A stretch of 64,000 bases of DNA from Streptomyces griseus (GCF_001715295.1 NZ_MDKB01000001.1:525526-589525); one strand, 5' to 3'; positions 9,131 to 19,500 are shown, counted from the first letter of the stretch. A program made the numbers and translations. Notes: generated from the letters alone by a model not told the origin.

Positions 9131-9816
9131 TGGACAGCTCGCTCACGCGAAGTGAAGTGCACCTGCGCAAGACGCTCTCAGAACTGGAAGCCGGTCCCGG
9201 GGTGCAGATCTTCTTCTCCGAAGAAGGGAACGTCCAGGAAGAGCTCGGTGACGTCGATTCCATGTTCCGGATGATCTCCACCGTGCATGGCATCGATCTT
9301 GATCCGGCCCTCGCCCGATGTTTCATGAGGTTCGATCGAATCGCCTGTCATTGGCGCTTCGAACGTCCCGGTACCAGAATCACCGGTGAGTTCAGGACGC
9401 GTAACCTGCTTGCCGTTCTCTTCGCCCGCCCGCCGGAGCAGGACTGGGCTTCGACACCCTCCGAGGAGCGCCTCTACTCCGAACTCCGGGTGCTCGACGA
9501 CCATCCAGGAGGGGGGAGCGGTACCTTCGCTGCTTTGCGAGTCGGACCCGCGGTCACTCGACCCGAGGTGTGGTATCACGATTTTCGTCGTGGCGCTTTC
9601 GAGCTGGATCTCGACTACTGCGCCTACCTTGCGGCGCTCACGGTCACCAAGGGTGTGTCGGGCTGGCACTACCTGTTCGCCGACGTGTCCCTCAAGGTCG
9701 AGCCATTCGCATTCTACGAAGGCACGTTGACGTCGGCTCTGGATGTCCTGCCTCAGCTCTTCCCCGAGTACGACTACACCTCTCTGCGAGCCCGGCTCGC
9801 GGACCGCACTCGATAG
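9130..9816 (+). CDS. Unknown protein next to the candidate toxin, possible immunity protein
   Basis: A 228-residue acidic protein with no signal peptide. The ATG at 9130 overlaps the stop of the large gene by one base (TGATG); a GTG at 9127 is also possible. I do not recognise the family with confidence. Motifs seen are GVQIFFSEEG, TGEFRTRNLLAVL, WYHDFRRGAFELDLDYCAY and SGWHYLFADVSL. Base composition is low for this locus: 35 of 60 bases are G or C in 9301-9360, against 47 of 60 in 5041-5100. Its size, acidity, position and shared low GC with the end of the preceding gene fit an immunity protein (SUKH-like is a guess). It has no counterpart among standard particle parts. Confidence 0.6.
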   Translation: MDSSLTRSEVHLRKTLSELEAGPGVQIFFSEEGNVQEELGDVDSMFRMISTVHGIDLDPALARCFMRFDRIACHWRFERPGTRITGEFRTRNLLAVLFARPPEQDWASTPSEERLYSELRVLDDHPGGGSGTFAALRVGPAVTRPEVWYHDFRRGAFELDLDYCAYLAALTVTKGVSGWHYLFADVSLKVEPFAFYEGTLTSALDVLPQLFPEYDYTSLRARLADRTR

Positions 9817-9826
9817 GGAGACGACC

Positions 9827-10516
9827 GTGACCCGCTACGCCGACATCCCCAAGCCCATCCGCTCCGGAATCGTCGTCGTCGATCCCGAACGCGGTACCCC
9901 CCAGCGCATCATCGTCCTCCAGTTCAACCCCGACACCCTGGAACGCAGCCTCGCCCCCCAGTCCGCCGGCGGGAGTGGGGACTCCGGGGGAGGGGGCAGT
10001 GGGAGCGGGGACCGTAACGAGGCCCTCCGTCTCAAGGGCCCCGCCCAGGAGACCTGGAAGTTCACCGCCGAGATCGATGCCACGGATCAGTTCGAGGTCG
10101 CAGCCCCCGATGGGATCCACCCCGAGCTGGCCACCCTCGAGATGCTCGTGCACCCGACCACCGCCCAGCTGCGCGAGGCGAGCCGGCTCGCGAAGAAGGG
10201 GACCATCGAGATCAGCCCGATCGAGATGCCACTCACCCTTTTCACCTGGGGCAGCAAGCGCGTCATGCCCGTGCGGCTCACCGAACTGTCCGTCAACGAG
10301 TCCGCGTTCGACGTCAACCTCAACCCGCTCCGGGCGAGCCTCGGCATCGGCATGAAGGTGCTCAGCGTCAGCGACCTGCCCGCCGGGCATCGCGGGGCCG
10401 ATCTGTACATGGCGCACCTCGCGCAGAAGGAGCAGCTCGCCAGGACCGCGCGCGGCGGGGGCGGACTCCTCTCGCTGGGGCTGGCCGGGAACCACACCGT
10501 CATGGGGAGGGGCTGA
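9827..10516 (+). CDS. CIS tube-family protein (Afp7-like, tube/baseplate connector)
   Basis: A 229-residue protein starting at GTG (9827) with AGGGAGAC upstream. It has the family hallmark LQFNPDTLERSLAP near residue 30, then GIHPELATLEMLVHP and PIEMPLTLFTWGSKRVMPVR, and ends with LNPLRASLGIGMKVLS. This pattern belongs to the CIS tube/gp53-like family that joins the inner tube to the baseplate. A short Gly/Ser-rich loop (residues of about 45-62) interrupts the domain. GC composition is back to the locus norm here, in contrast to the gene before it. The next gene follows within six bases. Confidence 0.85.
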   Translation: MTRYADIPKPIRSGIVVVDPERGTPQRIIVLQFNPDTLERSLAPQSAGGSGDSGGGGSGSGDRNEALRLKGPAQETWKFTAEIDATDQFEVAAPDGIHPELATLEMLVHPTTAQLREASRLAKKGTIEISPIEMPLTLFTWGSKRVMPVRLTELSVNESAFDVNLNPLRASLGIGMKVLSVSDLPAGHRGADLYMAHLAQKEQLARTARGGGGLLSLGLAGNHTVMGRG

Positions 10517-10521
10517 GACAC

Positions 10522-10890
10522 ATGGCCGAGATCGAACCGTACGAGAACGCGCTGGACGCCGTACCGGGCGTCCACCCCTACCCCCGCTCCAGCCGTTACC
10601 ACGACGCCGAGATCGGTGTGCACCGGATGCCGGACGGGACCGATGTGCGGTACGTCAAAAGGCGGTTGCTCCCCCCGCTGGGCGAAACGGCACAGGAGAG
10701 CACCCCGCACACCGTCAGCAGCGGCGACCGGCCGGACCTGCTCGCCCAGCGGTACATCGGGGACCCGGGGCAGTGGTGGCAGATCGCCGACGCCAACCCG
10801 GTGCTGGACCCGCACGAGCTGACAGAGGAGGCGGGCCGCACCCTGGCGATCCCGGGAGCCGACGGTCTTCTGGGGGTGCGGTATGCCTGA
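10522..10890 (+). CDS. LysM-containing baseplate protein
   Basis: A 122-residue protein. The first 60 residues include YHDAEIGVHRMPDG and YVKRRLLPP. The second half is a LysM-like fold: HTVSSGDRPDLLAQRYIGD, then WWQIADANPVLDPHEL and LAIPG. Small LysM proteins of this kind (related to tail protein X and gp53) act at the tube to baseplate junction in contractile systems, usually not as wall binders. The stop overlaps the next gene by eight bases. Confidence 0.85.
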   Translation: MAEIEPYENALDAVPGVHPYPRSSRYHDAEIGVHRMPDGTDVRYVKRRLLPPLGETAQESTPHTVSSGDRPDLLAQRYIGDPGQWWQIADANPVLDPHELTEEAGRTLAIPGADGLLGVRYA

Positions 10891-12022
10891 CCAGCCCGTG
10901 GGGAGCGGGCCCGTCCACATCACGCTGCGGACGGGTCCCCGGCTGACCCGGCCGGTGCCGCCCGAGGTCACCGAGGCGCTGCTGTCCGCCCAGATCACCG
11001 CCACCGCGGACGAACGCAGCGGGTTCCAGATCGCGTTCGACCTCACCAAGCAGGGTGCGCTGAACACCCGGCTGCTGCCCGAGGGCTTCTTCGACCCGAA
11101 GACCCGGGTGATCCTCTCCGTGAGCGTGAAGGGCACGGCCTGGGTGCTGCTCGACGGGCTGATCGTGCGCCAGGAGGTCGGCGCGAGCAACCAGCCGGGG
11201 CACTCCACCCTCACGGTGACCGGTGAGGACCTGACCCTCCTCATGGACCTGGAGGAGCGGACCGACCGGTACCCGAACCTGCGGCCCTCCGCACGCGTCG
11301 CCCGCATCCTCGCCAAGTACGCCGACTACGGCATCGAGGCCCGCGTCTTCCAGGAGCGGATCGAGCAGCCGCCCCGCGAACAGCTCAGGGTCGACTACCA
11401 GTCGGGCACCGACCTGAGCTATGTGAACGACCTGGCCCGGGCCAACGGTTACACGTTCTACCTCGAACCCGGGCCCCGCCCCGGCCGCTCCACCGCCGTC
11501 TGGGGCCCCGAGGCCCGTGTCGGTCAGCGGCAGCACGCGCTCAACGTCAACATGGACGTCAACTCGACCGTGGACCAGCTGACGTTCGCGTACGACGGGA
11601 CGGCCAGGGAGGAACCCCAGGCAAGGGTGCAGGACCCGGCCACCCGGGACAGCCGGCTCCTGCCGCAGCCCGACATCGGGCCGCTGCGCCCCCCGCTCGG
11701 CCGCCGCGCCACCCCCGCGCTCAAGCGCCGCACGCTGTCCGGCACGGCGAAGAAGGAGTCGGCGCAGGCGCAGGCCGAGCTGCTGGCGCGGGCCGCGCTG
11801 TCCGCCGACGCCATCTCGGGGTCGGGTTCGCTGGACGTCAACCGCCACGGATACATCCTGCGGCCGCGCGAGCTGGTCGGGGTCCGGGGCGCCGGGGTGA
11901 CGTACGACGGCGACTACTTCGTCAAGTCCGTCACCCACACCCTCAGGCCCGGCTCGTACCAGCAGAACTTCACGCTCTCGCGCGAGGGCCTCGTCGCCAG
12001 GAGCGGCACCGTACGACCATGA
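10883..12022 (+). CDS. Phage late control D (gpD)-like baseplate hub protein
   Basis: A 379-residue protein related to gpD and to the N-terminal half of VgrG. It shows VTGEDLTLLMDLEERTDRYP, then LRPSARVARILAKYADYGI and the characteristic RVDYQSGTDLSYVNDLARANGYTFYLEPG, which marks the hub fold. The C-terminal part contains LVGVRGAGVTYDGDYFVKSV, matching the end of the gpD domain. The spike is encoded separately by the next gene, so this is the split form rather than a full VgrG. Confidence 0.92.
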   Translation: MPDQPVGSGPVHITLRTGPRLTRPVPPEVTEALLSAQITATADERSGFQIAFDLTKQGALNTRLLPEGFFDPKTRVILSVSVKGTAWVLLDGLIVRQEVGASNQPGHSTLTVTGEDLTLLMDLEERTDRYPNLRPSARVARILAKYADYGIEARVFQERIEQPPREQLRVDYQSGTDLSYVNDLARANGYTFYLEPGPRPGRSTAVWGPEARVGQRQHALNVNMDVNSTVDQLTFAYDGTAREEPQARVQDPATRDSRLLPQPDIGPLRPPLGRRATPALKRRTLSGTAKKESAQAQAELLARAALSADAISGSGSLDVNRHGYILRPRELVGVRGAGVTYDGDYFVKSVTHTLRPGSYQQNFTLSREGLVARSGTVRP

Positions 12023-12065
12023 CGCCCGCAGCAGCGGAAACGGACCAGGACCAGGAGAGCGACGC

Positions 12066-12596
12066 ATGGCTGCAGGACCGAACAACCGGTTTCTCGGCAA
12101 GTTCCGGGGGCGGGTCGTGGGCAACGACGACCCGCTGCGGATCGGCCGGGTCACGGTCAAGGTGCCGGACGTCCTCGGCGACGAGACGTCCACCTGGGCC
12201 ATGCCCTGCCTGCCGTTCACGGGACCGCAGTCGGGGCAGTACGCCGTCCCCGCCGAAGGAGCAGGCGTGTGGGTGGAGTTCGAGCAGGGGGACGTCAGCT
12301 TCCCCATCTGGACGGGCTGCTGGTACGGCGACTCCTCCGAGCTCCCGCCCGACGCCCTGACCGGATCGCCCGCGCACCAGAACGTGGTCATCCAGACCTC
12401 CGACCGGCACACGTTCGTCATGGGCGACGTGCCGAACGGCGGAAACGGCATCCGCCTGCAGGCCGCGACCGGGGCGTACATCCAGGTCGACGAGAAGGGC
12501 GTGACGATCGCCGACGGCCAGGGTGCCTCCGTCGTGCTGACCGGCGGCGAGGTCGACCTCAACGACGGCCGGCTGGTCGTGGCGAAGAAGCAGTGA
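12066..12596 (+). CDS. gpV/gp5-like spike protein (OB fold)
   Basis: A 176-residue protein. Residues of about 10-95 hold the gp5/gpV OB-fold: FRGRVVGNDDPLRIGRVTVKV, WAMPCLPFTGPQ, and VPAEGAGVWVEFEQGDVSFP with WTGCWYG. The C-terminal half is short beta-strand sequence (GNGIRLQAATGAYIQVDEKG) suited to a small spike needle. It should form the trimeric spike carrying the PAAR-like tip encoded next. The 43 bases before it hold no gene. Confidence 0.92.
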   Translation: MAAGPNNRFLGKFRGRVVGNDDPLRIGRVTVKVPDVLGDETSTWAMPCLPFTGPQSGQYAVPAEGAGVWVEFEQGDVSFPIWTGCWYGDSSELPPDALTGSPAHQNVVIQTSDRHTFVMGDVPNGGNGIRLQAATGAYIQVDEKGVTIADGQGASVVLTGGEVDLNDGRLVVAKKQ

Positions 12597-12640
12597 GCAG
12601 TGCAGCAGTGGGGCAGTTGCAGACAACGGGGAGAAGAGAC

Positions 12641-12985
12641 TTGTCCACCAGTTCAGGGACCATCGTCAGCGCCGCCGCGATCCTTCGCTGCCCGCACGGC
12701 GGCCGGGCCGCCGCCGCGCACGCCCACGCGCCCGTGCGCCTGGACGGGCTGCCCGTGCACACCGCCTCCGACGCCTTCGTGGTGACCGGGTGCCCGCACA
12801 CCGTCGACGGCGTGCCGCATCCGTGCACCACCGTCCGGTGGAGCCCGCAGCCGGGCTGCGGCGTGCGGGTCGGCGGCCTGCCCGTCCTGCTGGACACGAG
12901 TGCGGCGCAGTGCCTCGGCGCGGCACTCGTGCCGCAGGGAGCCCCGGTCGTCGACGCGGCCCTGAAGGGGGTGACGTGCCGATGA
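12641..12985 (+). CDS. PAAR-like spike tip protein
   Basis: A 114-residue protein. A TTG start at 12641 is chosen because GGGGAGAAG lies just before it; GTG codons at 12593 and 12608 are in frame but poorly placed. The sequence has paired short beta motifs with His and Cys: ILRCPHGGRAAAA, VVTGCPHTVDGVPHPC and WSPQPGCGVRVGGLPVLLD. This fits PAAR or DUF4280-type tips, which sharpen the spike and often bind a metal ion. It is placed between spike and gp25, the usual eCIS order. The stop overlaps the next start (ATGA). Confidence 0.85.
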   Translation: MSTSSGTIVSAAAILRCPHGGRAAAAHAHAPVRLDGLPVHTASDAFVVTGCPHTVDGVPHPCTTVRWSPQPGCGVRVGGLPVLLDTSAAQCLGAALVPQGAPVVDAALKGVTCR

Positions 12986-13359
12986 GGACCGTACGCAGCG
13001 ACCTCGCCTTCCCGTTCCGCAGCGACCGGCGCGGCAGGACGGCGCACGCCCGGTACGACGCACACGTGCGGGATCTGGTCGAGCAGTTGCTGTTCACCAG
13101 CCCCGGCGAACGGCTGATGCGCCCCGACTTCGGCTGCGGGCTGCTCGACCTGGTGTTCACGCCCAACAGCCCCGAGCTGGCCTCGGCCATGGAACTGTCC
13201 GTGCAGGCGTCGCTGCAGCGATGGCTGGGTGAGCTGATCGATGTGGAATCCCTGGATGTGGTGAGCGAGGAGAACGTCGTCCGGGTGTACCTGCGGTACG
13301 TGGTGCGCTCCACCGGGAGCCGGCGCGACGAGGTCTTCGAAGGGAGCGGGCCCGCATGA
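12982..13359 (+). CDS. gp25/GPW-family baseplate wedge protein
   Basis: A 125-residue protein with the gp25-like signature: DLAFPFRSDRRGR, then VRDLVEQLLFTSPGERLMRP followed by DFGCGLLDLVFTPNSPEL. The family forms part of the baseplate wedge that initiates sheath assembly. The length is normal. Start at ATG 12982 overlaps the previous stop and its own stop overlaps the next start, so the tip, gp25 and first J protein are probably translated together. Confidence 0.93.
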   Translation: MRTVRSDLAFPFRSDRRGRTAHARYDAHVRDLVEQLLFTSPGERLMRPDFGCGLLDLVFTPNSPELASAMELSVQASLQRWLGELIDVESLDVVSEENVVRVYLRYVVRSTGSRRDEVFEGSGPA

Positions 13360-16300
13360 GCGGCACGGGCAGGGAGGTGGCCTGCCGGACGGACGGCAGG
13401 CGCGGCAAGGTGCGCGCGGCACGGCTCCATGGCGTCGACGCGGTGGAGGCCGGCGACGACGGGCTGACGCTCACGGTGACGTTCCTCGGCAAGGCCCCGC
13501 ACGGGCTCTGCCCGGAGAACATCCGCATCGAGGGCGGCCGTCGCGTCACGGGAATCGAGGCGGTCGAGGTGACCGTGGAGCGGGAGGAGGACCCGGAGCT
13601 CGACGACCGGCTCCTCGTGACCGTCGACCGGACCGGGGACACCTCGCGCTACCGGCTGTCGGTGGTGGAGACCGATCCGTACGGACGGCCGGGCACGGAA
13701 CCCTACCCCGGCTTCGACCAGCGTTACTTCCGGGCGGAGTTCGCGTTCCGGGCGGACTGTCCCACGCCCTTCGACTGCGCGGACGACCCGGCGGCCGGTG
13801 ACCCCGGCCCCCGGGCCGAGGCACCCGTCATCGACTACACGGCGCGCGACTACGACTCCGTACGCCGCCTCATCCTCGACCGGCTCGCGCTGACCACTCC
13901 CGACTGGGTCGAGCGCAACCCCGCCGACCTCGGCGTCACCCTCGTCGAGCTGCTGGCCCACACGGCCGACCGGATCAGCTACCACCAGGACGCGGTCGCG
14001 ACGGAGGCGTACCTCGACACCGCCCGCAGGCGTGTGTCGGTGCGCCGGCACGTCCGGCTGATCGACTACCCGATGCACGACGGATGCAATGCCCGGACCC
14101 TGGTCACCGTCGAGGTGACGAAGCGGCTGACGCTGCTCCCGGGGACGTTCCGCTTCGCCGCCGTCGACGTCCGCACGCCGGGGCTCCGCGACCGGCCCGA
14201 GACCGGCACCGTCCTCGAGGACAGTGAGCTGGCGGCCCTCGCCGAGCGCGGCGCGGTGGAGGTCTTCGAGCCGGTGGTGCACGCGGAACCGGCCGAGCTG
14301 CGCCCGGCGCACAACACCATCCGCTTCTGGACCTGGGGCGAGGAGGTGTGCGCCCTGCCGAAGGGCGCGGTGTCCGCGACACTTCGGGACGCGTGGACCG
14401 ACAAGAAGTGCACGGCGCGCTCGCTGGCCCTGGCCCCCGGCGATCTGCTGGTGTTCGAGGAAGTGCGCGGAGCCCGTTCGGGTACGCCCGGCGATGCCGA
14501 CCCCGCGCACCGGCAGGCGGTACGGCTGACCTCGGTCACCCCGGGCGTGGACGAACTGGCCGGACAGCCGGTGCTGGAGGTCACCTGGGCCCGCCAGGAC
14601 GCGCTCACCTTCCCCCTGTGCCTGTCGGCACGCGGCCGGCCGGACTGCGCGCCGGTGGCGGACGTGAGCGTCGCCCGCGGCAACGTGGTCCTCGTCGATC
14701 ACGGCCGGTCGCTGACGTTCGGCGGAGCCCCGCCGGAGACGGTGCTCGTGCCACCGGAGCCCGCTGTACCCGGCTCCTGCGAGCCCTCCGGCTGCGGCGA
14801 CGCCGACCGGGGCAACGCGACCGCCCTGCTCCTGGAGGAACGACTGGAGCAGACCCGGCGCGGCCGGCTCCTCACCGCCGCACAGGTGCGGGAGCTGTCC
14901 GAGCGCATCGGTGACGACCAGGTGACGCGCGCCGGGATCGGCCTCGAGCTCGCCGGGCGGCGGCGCGAGAAGGTCGTACCGGGTACGGCGTACGAGCAGG
15001 CCGAGGCGCTGTCCACGCTCTTCGCGCAGGTGGTCTACCCCGGGATCAGGCCGAGGTTCCGCCCCGTTCTCCAGCGCTCCCCCGTGGTCCAGGCGGCGCC
15101 GTTCCCGCTCCCGGAACACGTCTCGGCCGGGCAGGCCGACCGGCTGGCCGCCGTACCCGGGCGGGTCCGTGAGCGGTTGGTGGAGCTGTGGCGCAGCGCG
15201 CGTGACCGCGACGGGCTGACCGAGGCGGAGATCGACGAGCTCACCGTGCTCTTCGGGCTGCGGACGCTGGAACACCTGGAGCTGCACCTCCACCCCGTAC
15301 GCGCGCTGCGTGAACTGCTGCACCGGGCGGACCGGCTGCTGGCACCGAAGCTGCGCAGACTCCACGTGCTGATCGCCCGCGCCCGAGCGGGTGCGGTGCT
15401 CGACGCCGGCATCGCCTGGGAGATCGCACGGACCTGGGGCCCCGGCCACGCGGCGGGGCTGCATCCGGACGAGCCGGTGCTCCGGGGCCCGGCCACCGCC
15501 CTGGTCCAGGATCCGAGGGCCGCGCTGCCGCAGGTGACGGCCGTGGACGGCGACGAGGAGTGGACCGCACAGCGGGACCTTCTCGCCGCCGGCCACCGTG
15601 ACCGGGCCTTCGTCGGGGAACTGGAGGACGACGGGCGGATCGCGCTCCGCTTCGGGGACGGGCGCCACGGGGCCCGCCCCCGGCCGGGAGCCCGGCTGGA
15701 GTTGCGCTACCGGCTCGGCGGCGGCACGGCCGGCAACGTGGGAGCGGAGGCCGTCAACCACCTGGTGCTGCACCGGCCGCCCGGGACGCAGGACGCCGGG
15801 GAGGCGCTGCCCGTCGCGGGAGTACGCAACCCGCTGCCGGCGGTCGGAGGCACCGCACCGGAACCCCTGGAACACGTACGGCAGTCGGCCCCGCTCGACC
15901 TGAAGCGCACCGTCCGGCGGGCGGTGACCGCCGAGGATTACGCGGCACTGGCCTCCGTGCTGCCGGGCGTGCAGCGGGCGGCGGCGAAGATCCGCTGGAC
16001 GGGCAGCGTGCAGGAGGCCCACGTCGCCGTCGACCCCCTGGGGGCCGGCGACCCGGAGCCCGAGCTGCTCGACTCGGTGGCGTACGCGCTGGAGCGCTAC
16101 CGGCGGATCGGGCACGACCTGGTCGTCGGCCCCGCGAGCAACGTGCCGCTGGACATCGCCCTGTCGGTCTGTGCGTCCCCCGGACATCAGCACGGGCAGA
16201 TCCTCGCCGAGCTGTACCGGCTGCTGGGCCGCGGGCGGCTGCACGACGGGCGGCTCGGCTTTTTCCACCCCGACGCGCTGCTGTTCGGCGAACCCGTGCG

Positions 16301-16517
16301 GCTCAGCCGGCTGGTGGCCGCCGCGGCCGGAGTGCGGGGCGTGGAGAGCGTCACGGTGACACGGCTGCGCCGGCTCTTCGGCGACGCCGGAGACGGCACG
16401 GCCCTGGAGACAGGCGTGCTGCGGCTCGGCGCGCTGGAGATCGCACGCTGCGACAACGACCCGGACCGCCCCGACAACGGGCGGCTGACCATCGAACTCG
16501 CCGGAGGTGGCCGATGA
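13356..16517 (+). CDS. Baseplate J-like protein (Afp11-like)
   Basis: A 1053-residue baseplate wedge protein. After about 130 residues of leader comes ADLGVTLVELLAHTADRISY and YLDTARRRVSVRRHVRLIDY, typical of the large actinobacterial J proteins. A large insert follows. The baseplate J core appears late, with RIALRFGDGRHGARP, LRYRLGGGTAGNVGAEAVNH, LKRTVRRAVTAEDYAALASV and PGVQRAAAKIRWTG. In T4 terms it corresponds to gp6. It overlaps both neighbours by four bases. Confidence 0.92.
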   Translation: MSGTGREVACRTDGRRGKVRAARLHGVDAVEAGDDGLTLTVTFLGKAPHGLCPENIRIEGGRRVTGIEAVEVTVEREEDPELDDRLLVTVDRTGDTSRYRLSVVETDPYGRPGTEPYPGFDQRYFRAEFAFRADCPTPFDCADDPAAGDPGPRAEAPVIDYTARDYDSVRRLILDRLALTTPDWVERNPADLGVTLVELLAHTADRISYHQDAVATEAYLDTARRRVSVRRHVRLIDYPMHDGCNARTLVTVEVTKRLTLLPGTFRFAAVDVRTPGLRDRPETGTVLEDSELAALAERGAVEVFEPVVHAEPAELRPAHNTIRFWTWGEEVCALPKGAVSATLRDAWTDKKCTARSLALAPGDLLVFEEVRGARSGTPGDADPAHRQAVRLTSVTPGVDELAGQPVLEVTWARQDALTFPLCLSARGRPDCAPVADVSVARGNVVLVDHGRSLTFGGAPPETVLVPPEPAVPGSCEPSGCGDADRGNATALLLEERLEQTRRGRLLTAAQVRELSERIGDDQVTRAGIGLELAGRRREKVVPGTAYEQAEALSTLFAQVVYPGIRPRFRPVLQRSPVVQAAPFPLPEHVSAGQADRLAAVPGRVRERLVELWRSARDRDGLTEAEIDELTVLFGLRTLEHLELHLHPVRALRELLHRADRLLAPKLRRLHVLIARARAGAVLDAGIAWEIARTWGPGHAAGLHPDEPVLRGPATALVQDPRAALPQVTAVDGDEEWTAQRDLLAAGHRDRAFVGELEDDGRIALRFGDGRHGARPRPGARLELRYRLGGGTAGNVGAEAVNHLVLHRPPGTQDAGEALPVAGVRNPLPAVGGTAPEPLEHVRQSAPLDLKRTVRRAVTAEDYAALASVLPGVQRAAAKIRWTGSVQEAHVAVDPLGAGDPEPELLDSVAYALERYRRIGHDLVVGPASNVPLDIALSVCASPGHQHGQILAELYRLLGRGRLHDGRLGFFHPDALLFGEPVRLSRLVAAAAGVRGVESVTVTRLRRLFGDAGDGTALETGVLRLGALEIARCDNDPDRPDNGRLTIELAGGGR

Positions 16518-19500
16518 GCGGCGCGGGCGGCTGCGGCTGCGGTGGACACGACGAACGCCGGGCCCCCGAGGCCCTGTACAACCCTCCCGGGCGCACCGCC
16601 CTCGGCTACCGGGTCGGGGACCACGGATCGTTCCTGGCGGCCATGGTGGACCGGATCGCCTCCCCGGCCTATCCGGCGCTGCGGGGACTGACGGTCCGCA
16701 CCCCGGACGATCCGGCGATCGGGCTGCTGGACTCCTGGGCCGTCGTCGGAGACCTGCTGACCTTCCACTCCGAGCGGATCATGGACGAGGCCTACCTCCG
16801 CACCGCGAACGAGCACCGCTCGCTGGCACTTCTCGGACGCCTGGTAGGACACCGCCCGAGGCCGGGCATCGCCGCCGGCACGCACCTCGCGTACACCCTT
16901 GACAGGGACCCGCGAGGCGTGGACGTGGAGGTGGTCGTCCCGCGCGGGGCGCGCAGCAACAGCGTTCCGCTCACCTCCGAGGAGGAGTCGCAGGTCTTCG
17001 AGACGGACGCCGATCTCGTCGCCCGCGCCTCGTGGAACGAACTCGCCGTACGCCGGCGCAGGCCCGCGTTGCTCACCGAGCAGGATCTGACCCGGCGCTC
17101 CGAGATCCAGGTGTCGGGCACCACGACCGGCCTGCAGACCGGGGACCGCCTGCTGTTCGTCCTCACGGGCGACGAGCGGGACAGCACTCCGGGACAGCGG
17201 CTGCTCCGCACCGTGGCACGGCTCCGGGTCGACCGCGAGAACGGAGTCACGGGGATCGGGCTCGAGCAGTCCGCCCCTCCGTCCCTGGGCGAACTGCTGG
17301 AGCTGCTCCGCGAGTGGATCACCGAGGACGAGCGTGCGGTCGAGGACGGCGGACCCGCGCCCGGCAATCCCAACCCCCGGCCGGTCAGCCGGTTCATCGC
17401 CGACTTCGACGCCCAGGTCCTCGCCCCTCTCCGGGCCGACCTGGACTCCGTCACCTCGCCGGCCGCCCTCGCGGCCCGGCTGGCGGAGCCGCACGAGCGG
17501 CTGGCCGAGGCACAGGCCGTCGCCCGTGCGCACGCCGATGTCGCCGCCTGGTTCGAACAGCTGGAGGCGGTGGTCGGCGCGGTGATCGCGCAGGCGGCGG
17601 AGCTGGAGCCCTCCCGGCCGGCGCCCGCGGCGCCGCACGCCGCCGCGCCGGCGTCCGCGGCGCTGCGGGCGCTCGGAGCTCTGCTCCCCGCACTGCGCCG
17701 CGAGGCCGCGCCCCCGTCCCGTGACCGGCCGGTACCCGTGTACGCCGGCGCGTCACCGGCGGCCCCGGGCTCCGATCTGGGCGCGCGGCTGCTGGCGGCG
17801 CTCGACCCGCGGATCGCCGACGGGATGTACCCGGCCTGGCGACGGTCGGCCCCCACCACGCCCTCGCTCCTGCACGAGGTGCAGGCGCTGCGCGTGACGG
17901 CCGCCCCGTTCGGGGCGACGGCCCCGCTGAGGCCGGTGCAGGACGAGCGGGGACGGGTGATCAGGCAGGCGGACTGGCCGCTGACCGGCTCCACCCTCAC
18001 GACGATGCGGGTGGTGTTCGACACGGCGGGCAGGGTCCCGGTGCGTGCCGAGTTCCAGCACACCGGGGCGGGGTCGTCCGTCCAGCACGCGGAGAACCTG
18101 CCGTCGGAGGCGACGTTCGATCTCGGTCCCGGCCGGGTCGTGGTCATGACCCGGACCGCTCAGGACGATCCGAGCGGGCCGGACGAGCGTGCCGCCGAGC
18201 CGCAGGAGCCGGGCGTGACCGCGCAGTTGCTCGCCGGGCTGCCCGAACGGACGCTGTTCGTGTCCCGGCCCGCGGACGACGGCCGTGTCCATGTCGCCGT
18301 GCACAACGGCGAGCCGAGGAGCTGGCGGCTGGCGCCCGGCGACCACCAGCAGATCAGATACGCGGGACACGAGCTGACCGTGCGCTACACGGTCGGCAGT
18401 GAACCGGCGAACGTGATGATCGGCATCGCCACGGTCCCGGAACCCGCCGGCCGGCGGGTGATCGCGCTGGACGCGGTGTACGACACGATCACGGTCGGCA
18501 GCTGGGTCGTCATCGAGCGCCCCCGCAAGGGAGCCGCGGGGCCGGACGGCATTCCGGGCGACCCGGCCCTCGGACGCGTCACCACCAGGATCACCTCCCT
18601 GCGCACCGTCGTGAACACCGACTTCGGCATCACCGGCCGCGGTACGGAACTGACCCTGGCCGACCCCTGGCTCGACGAGCACGACGTACTGCTCTCCACG
18701 ATCCGCGACGCCACCGTGCACGCGGGCGGGCAGGCGCTGCGGCTCGCCGACGAGCCGCTCGCCGAGGACGTCCACGGCAACGAACTGGAACTCGCCGAGC
18801 TGTACGACGGGCTGCGCCCGGGACGGCGGCTGATCGTGTCGGGTGAGCGCACCGACGTACCCGCCGTCCCCGCCACCGAACTGGTGACCGTCGCGGGCGT
18901 CGAGCAGGTGCTCGATCCGCTGCTGCCCGGCGACCACGTGCACACGAGGCTGACCCTGACCACGGACCTGGTCCACCGCTACCGGCGCGCCACCGTACGC
19001 GTAAGCGGCAACGTCGTGGCGGCCGGACACGGCGAGAGCCGGGAGGAGGCGATCGGCAACGGGGACGCGGACCTCGCCCACCAGACGTTCGCGCTCTGGC
19101 AGGCGCCGCTGACCTGGCTGCCCGCCGACAACCCGCTGGGCGCGACCCCGGCCCTCGACGTGCGCGTCGACGGGCTGCTCTGGCACCGCGTGGACAGCCT
19201 CGCCGGACGCGGCCCGCGCGAGCGGGTCTACGTCTGCGGCTCCGCCGACGGCCGGACGACCGTGACCTTCGGCGACGGGGTGCACGGAGCCCGGCTCCCC
19301 ACCGGCCACGAGAACGTCCGGGCCCGCTACCGCTTCGGCACGGGCAGGGCCGCCAACGTCCGGGCCGACCGCGTCACCCAGGCGGTGACCCGGCCGCTGG
19401 GCGTCACCGGGGTCACCAATCCCCGGCCCGCGACGGGCGGCGCGGACGCGGACGGGCCCGGGCAGACCCGGTCCACGATCCCGCTCGCCGTGTCCGCCCT

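Noticed and set aside
12019..12360. A plus-strand frame starting in the gap after the gpD gene.
   Set aside because: It runs out of frame inside the spike gene and has Arg/Ser-rich shadow composition.
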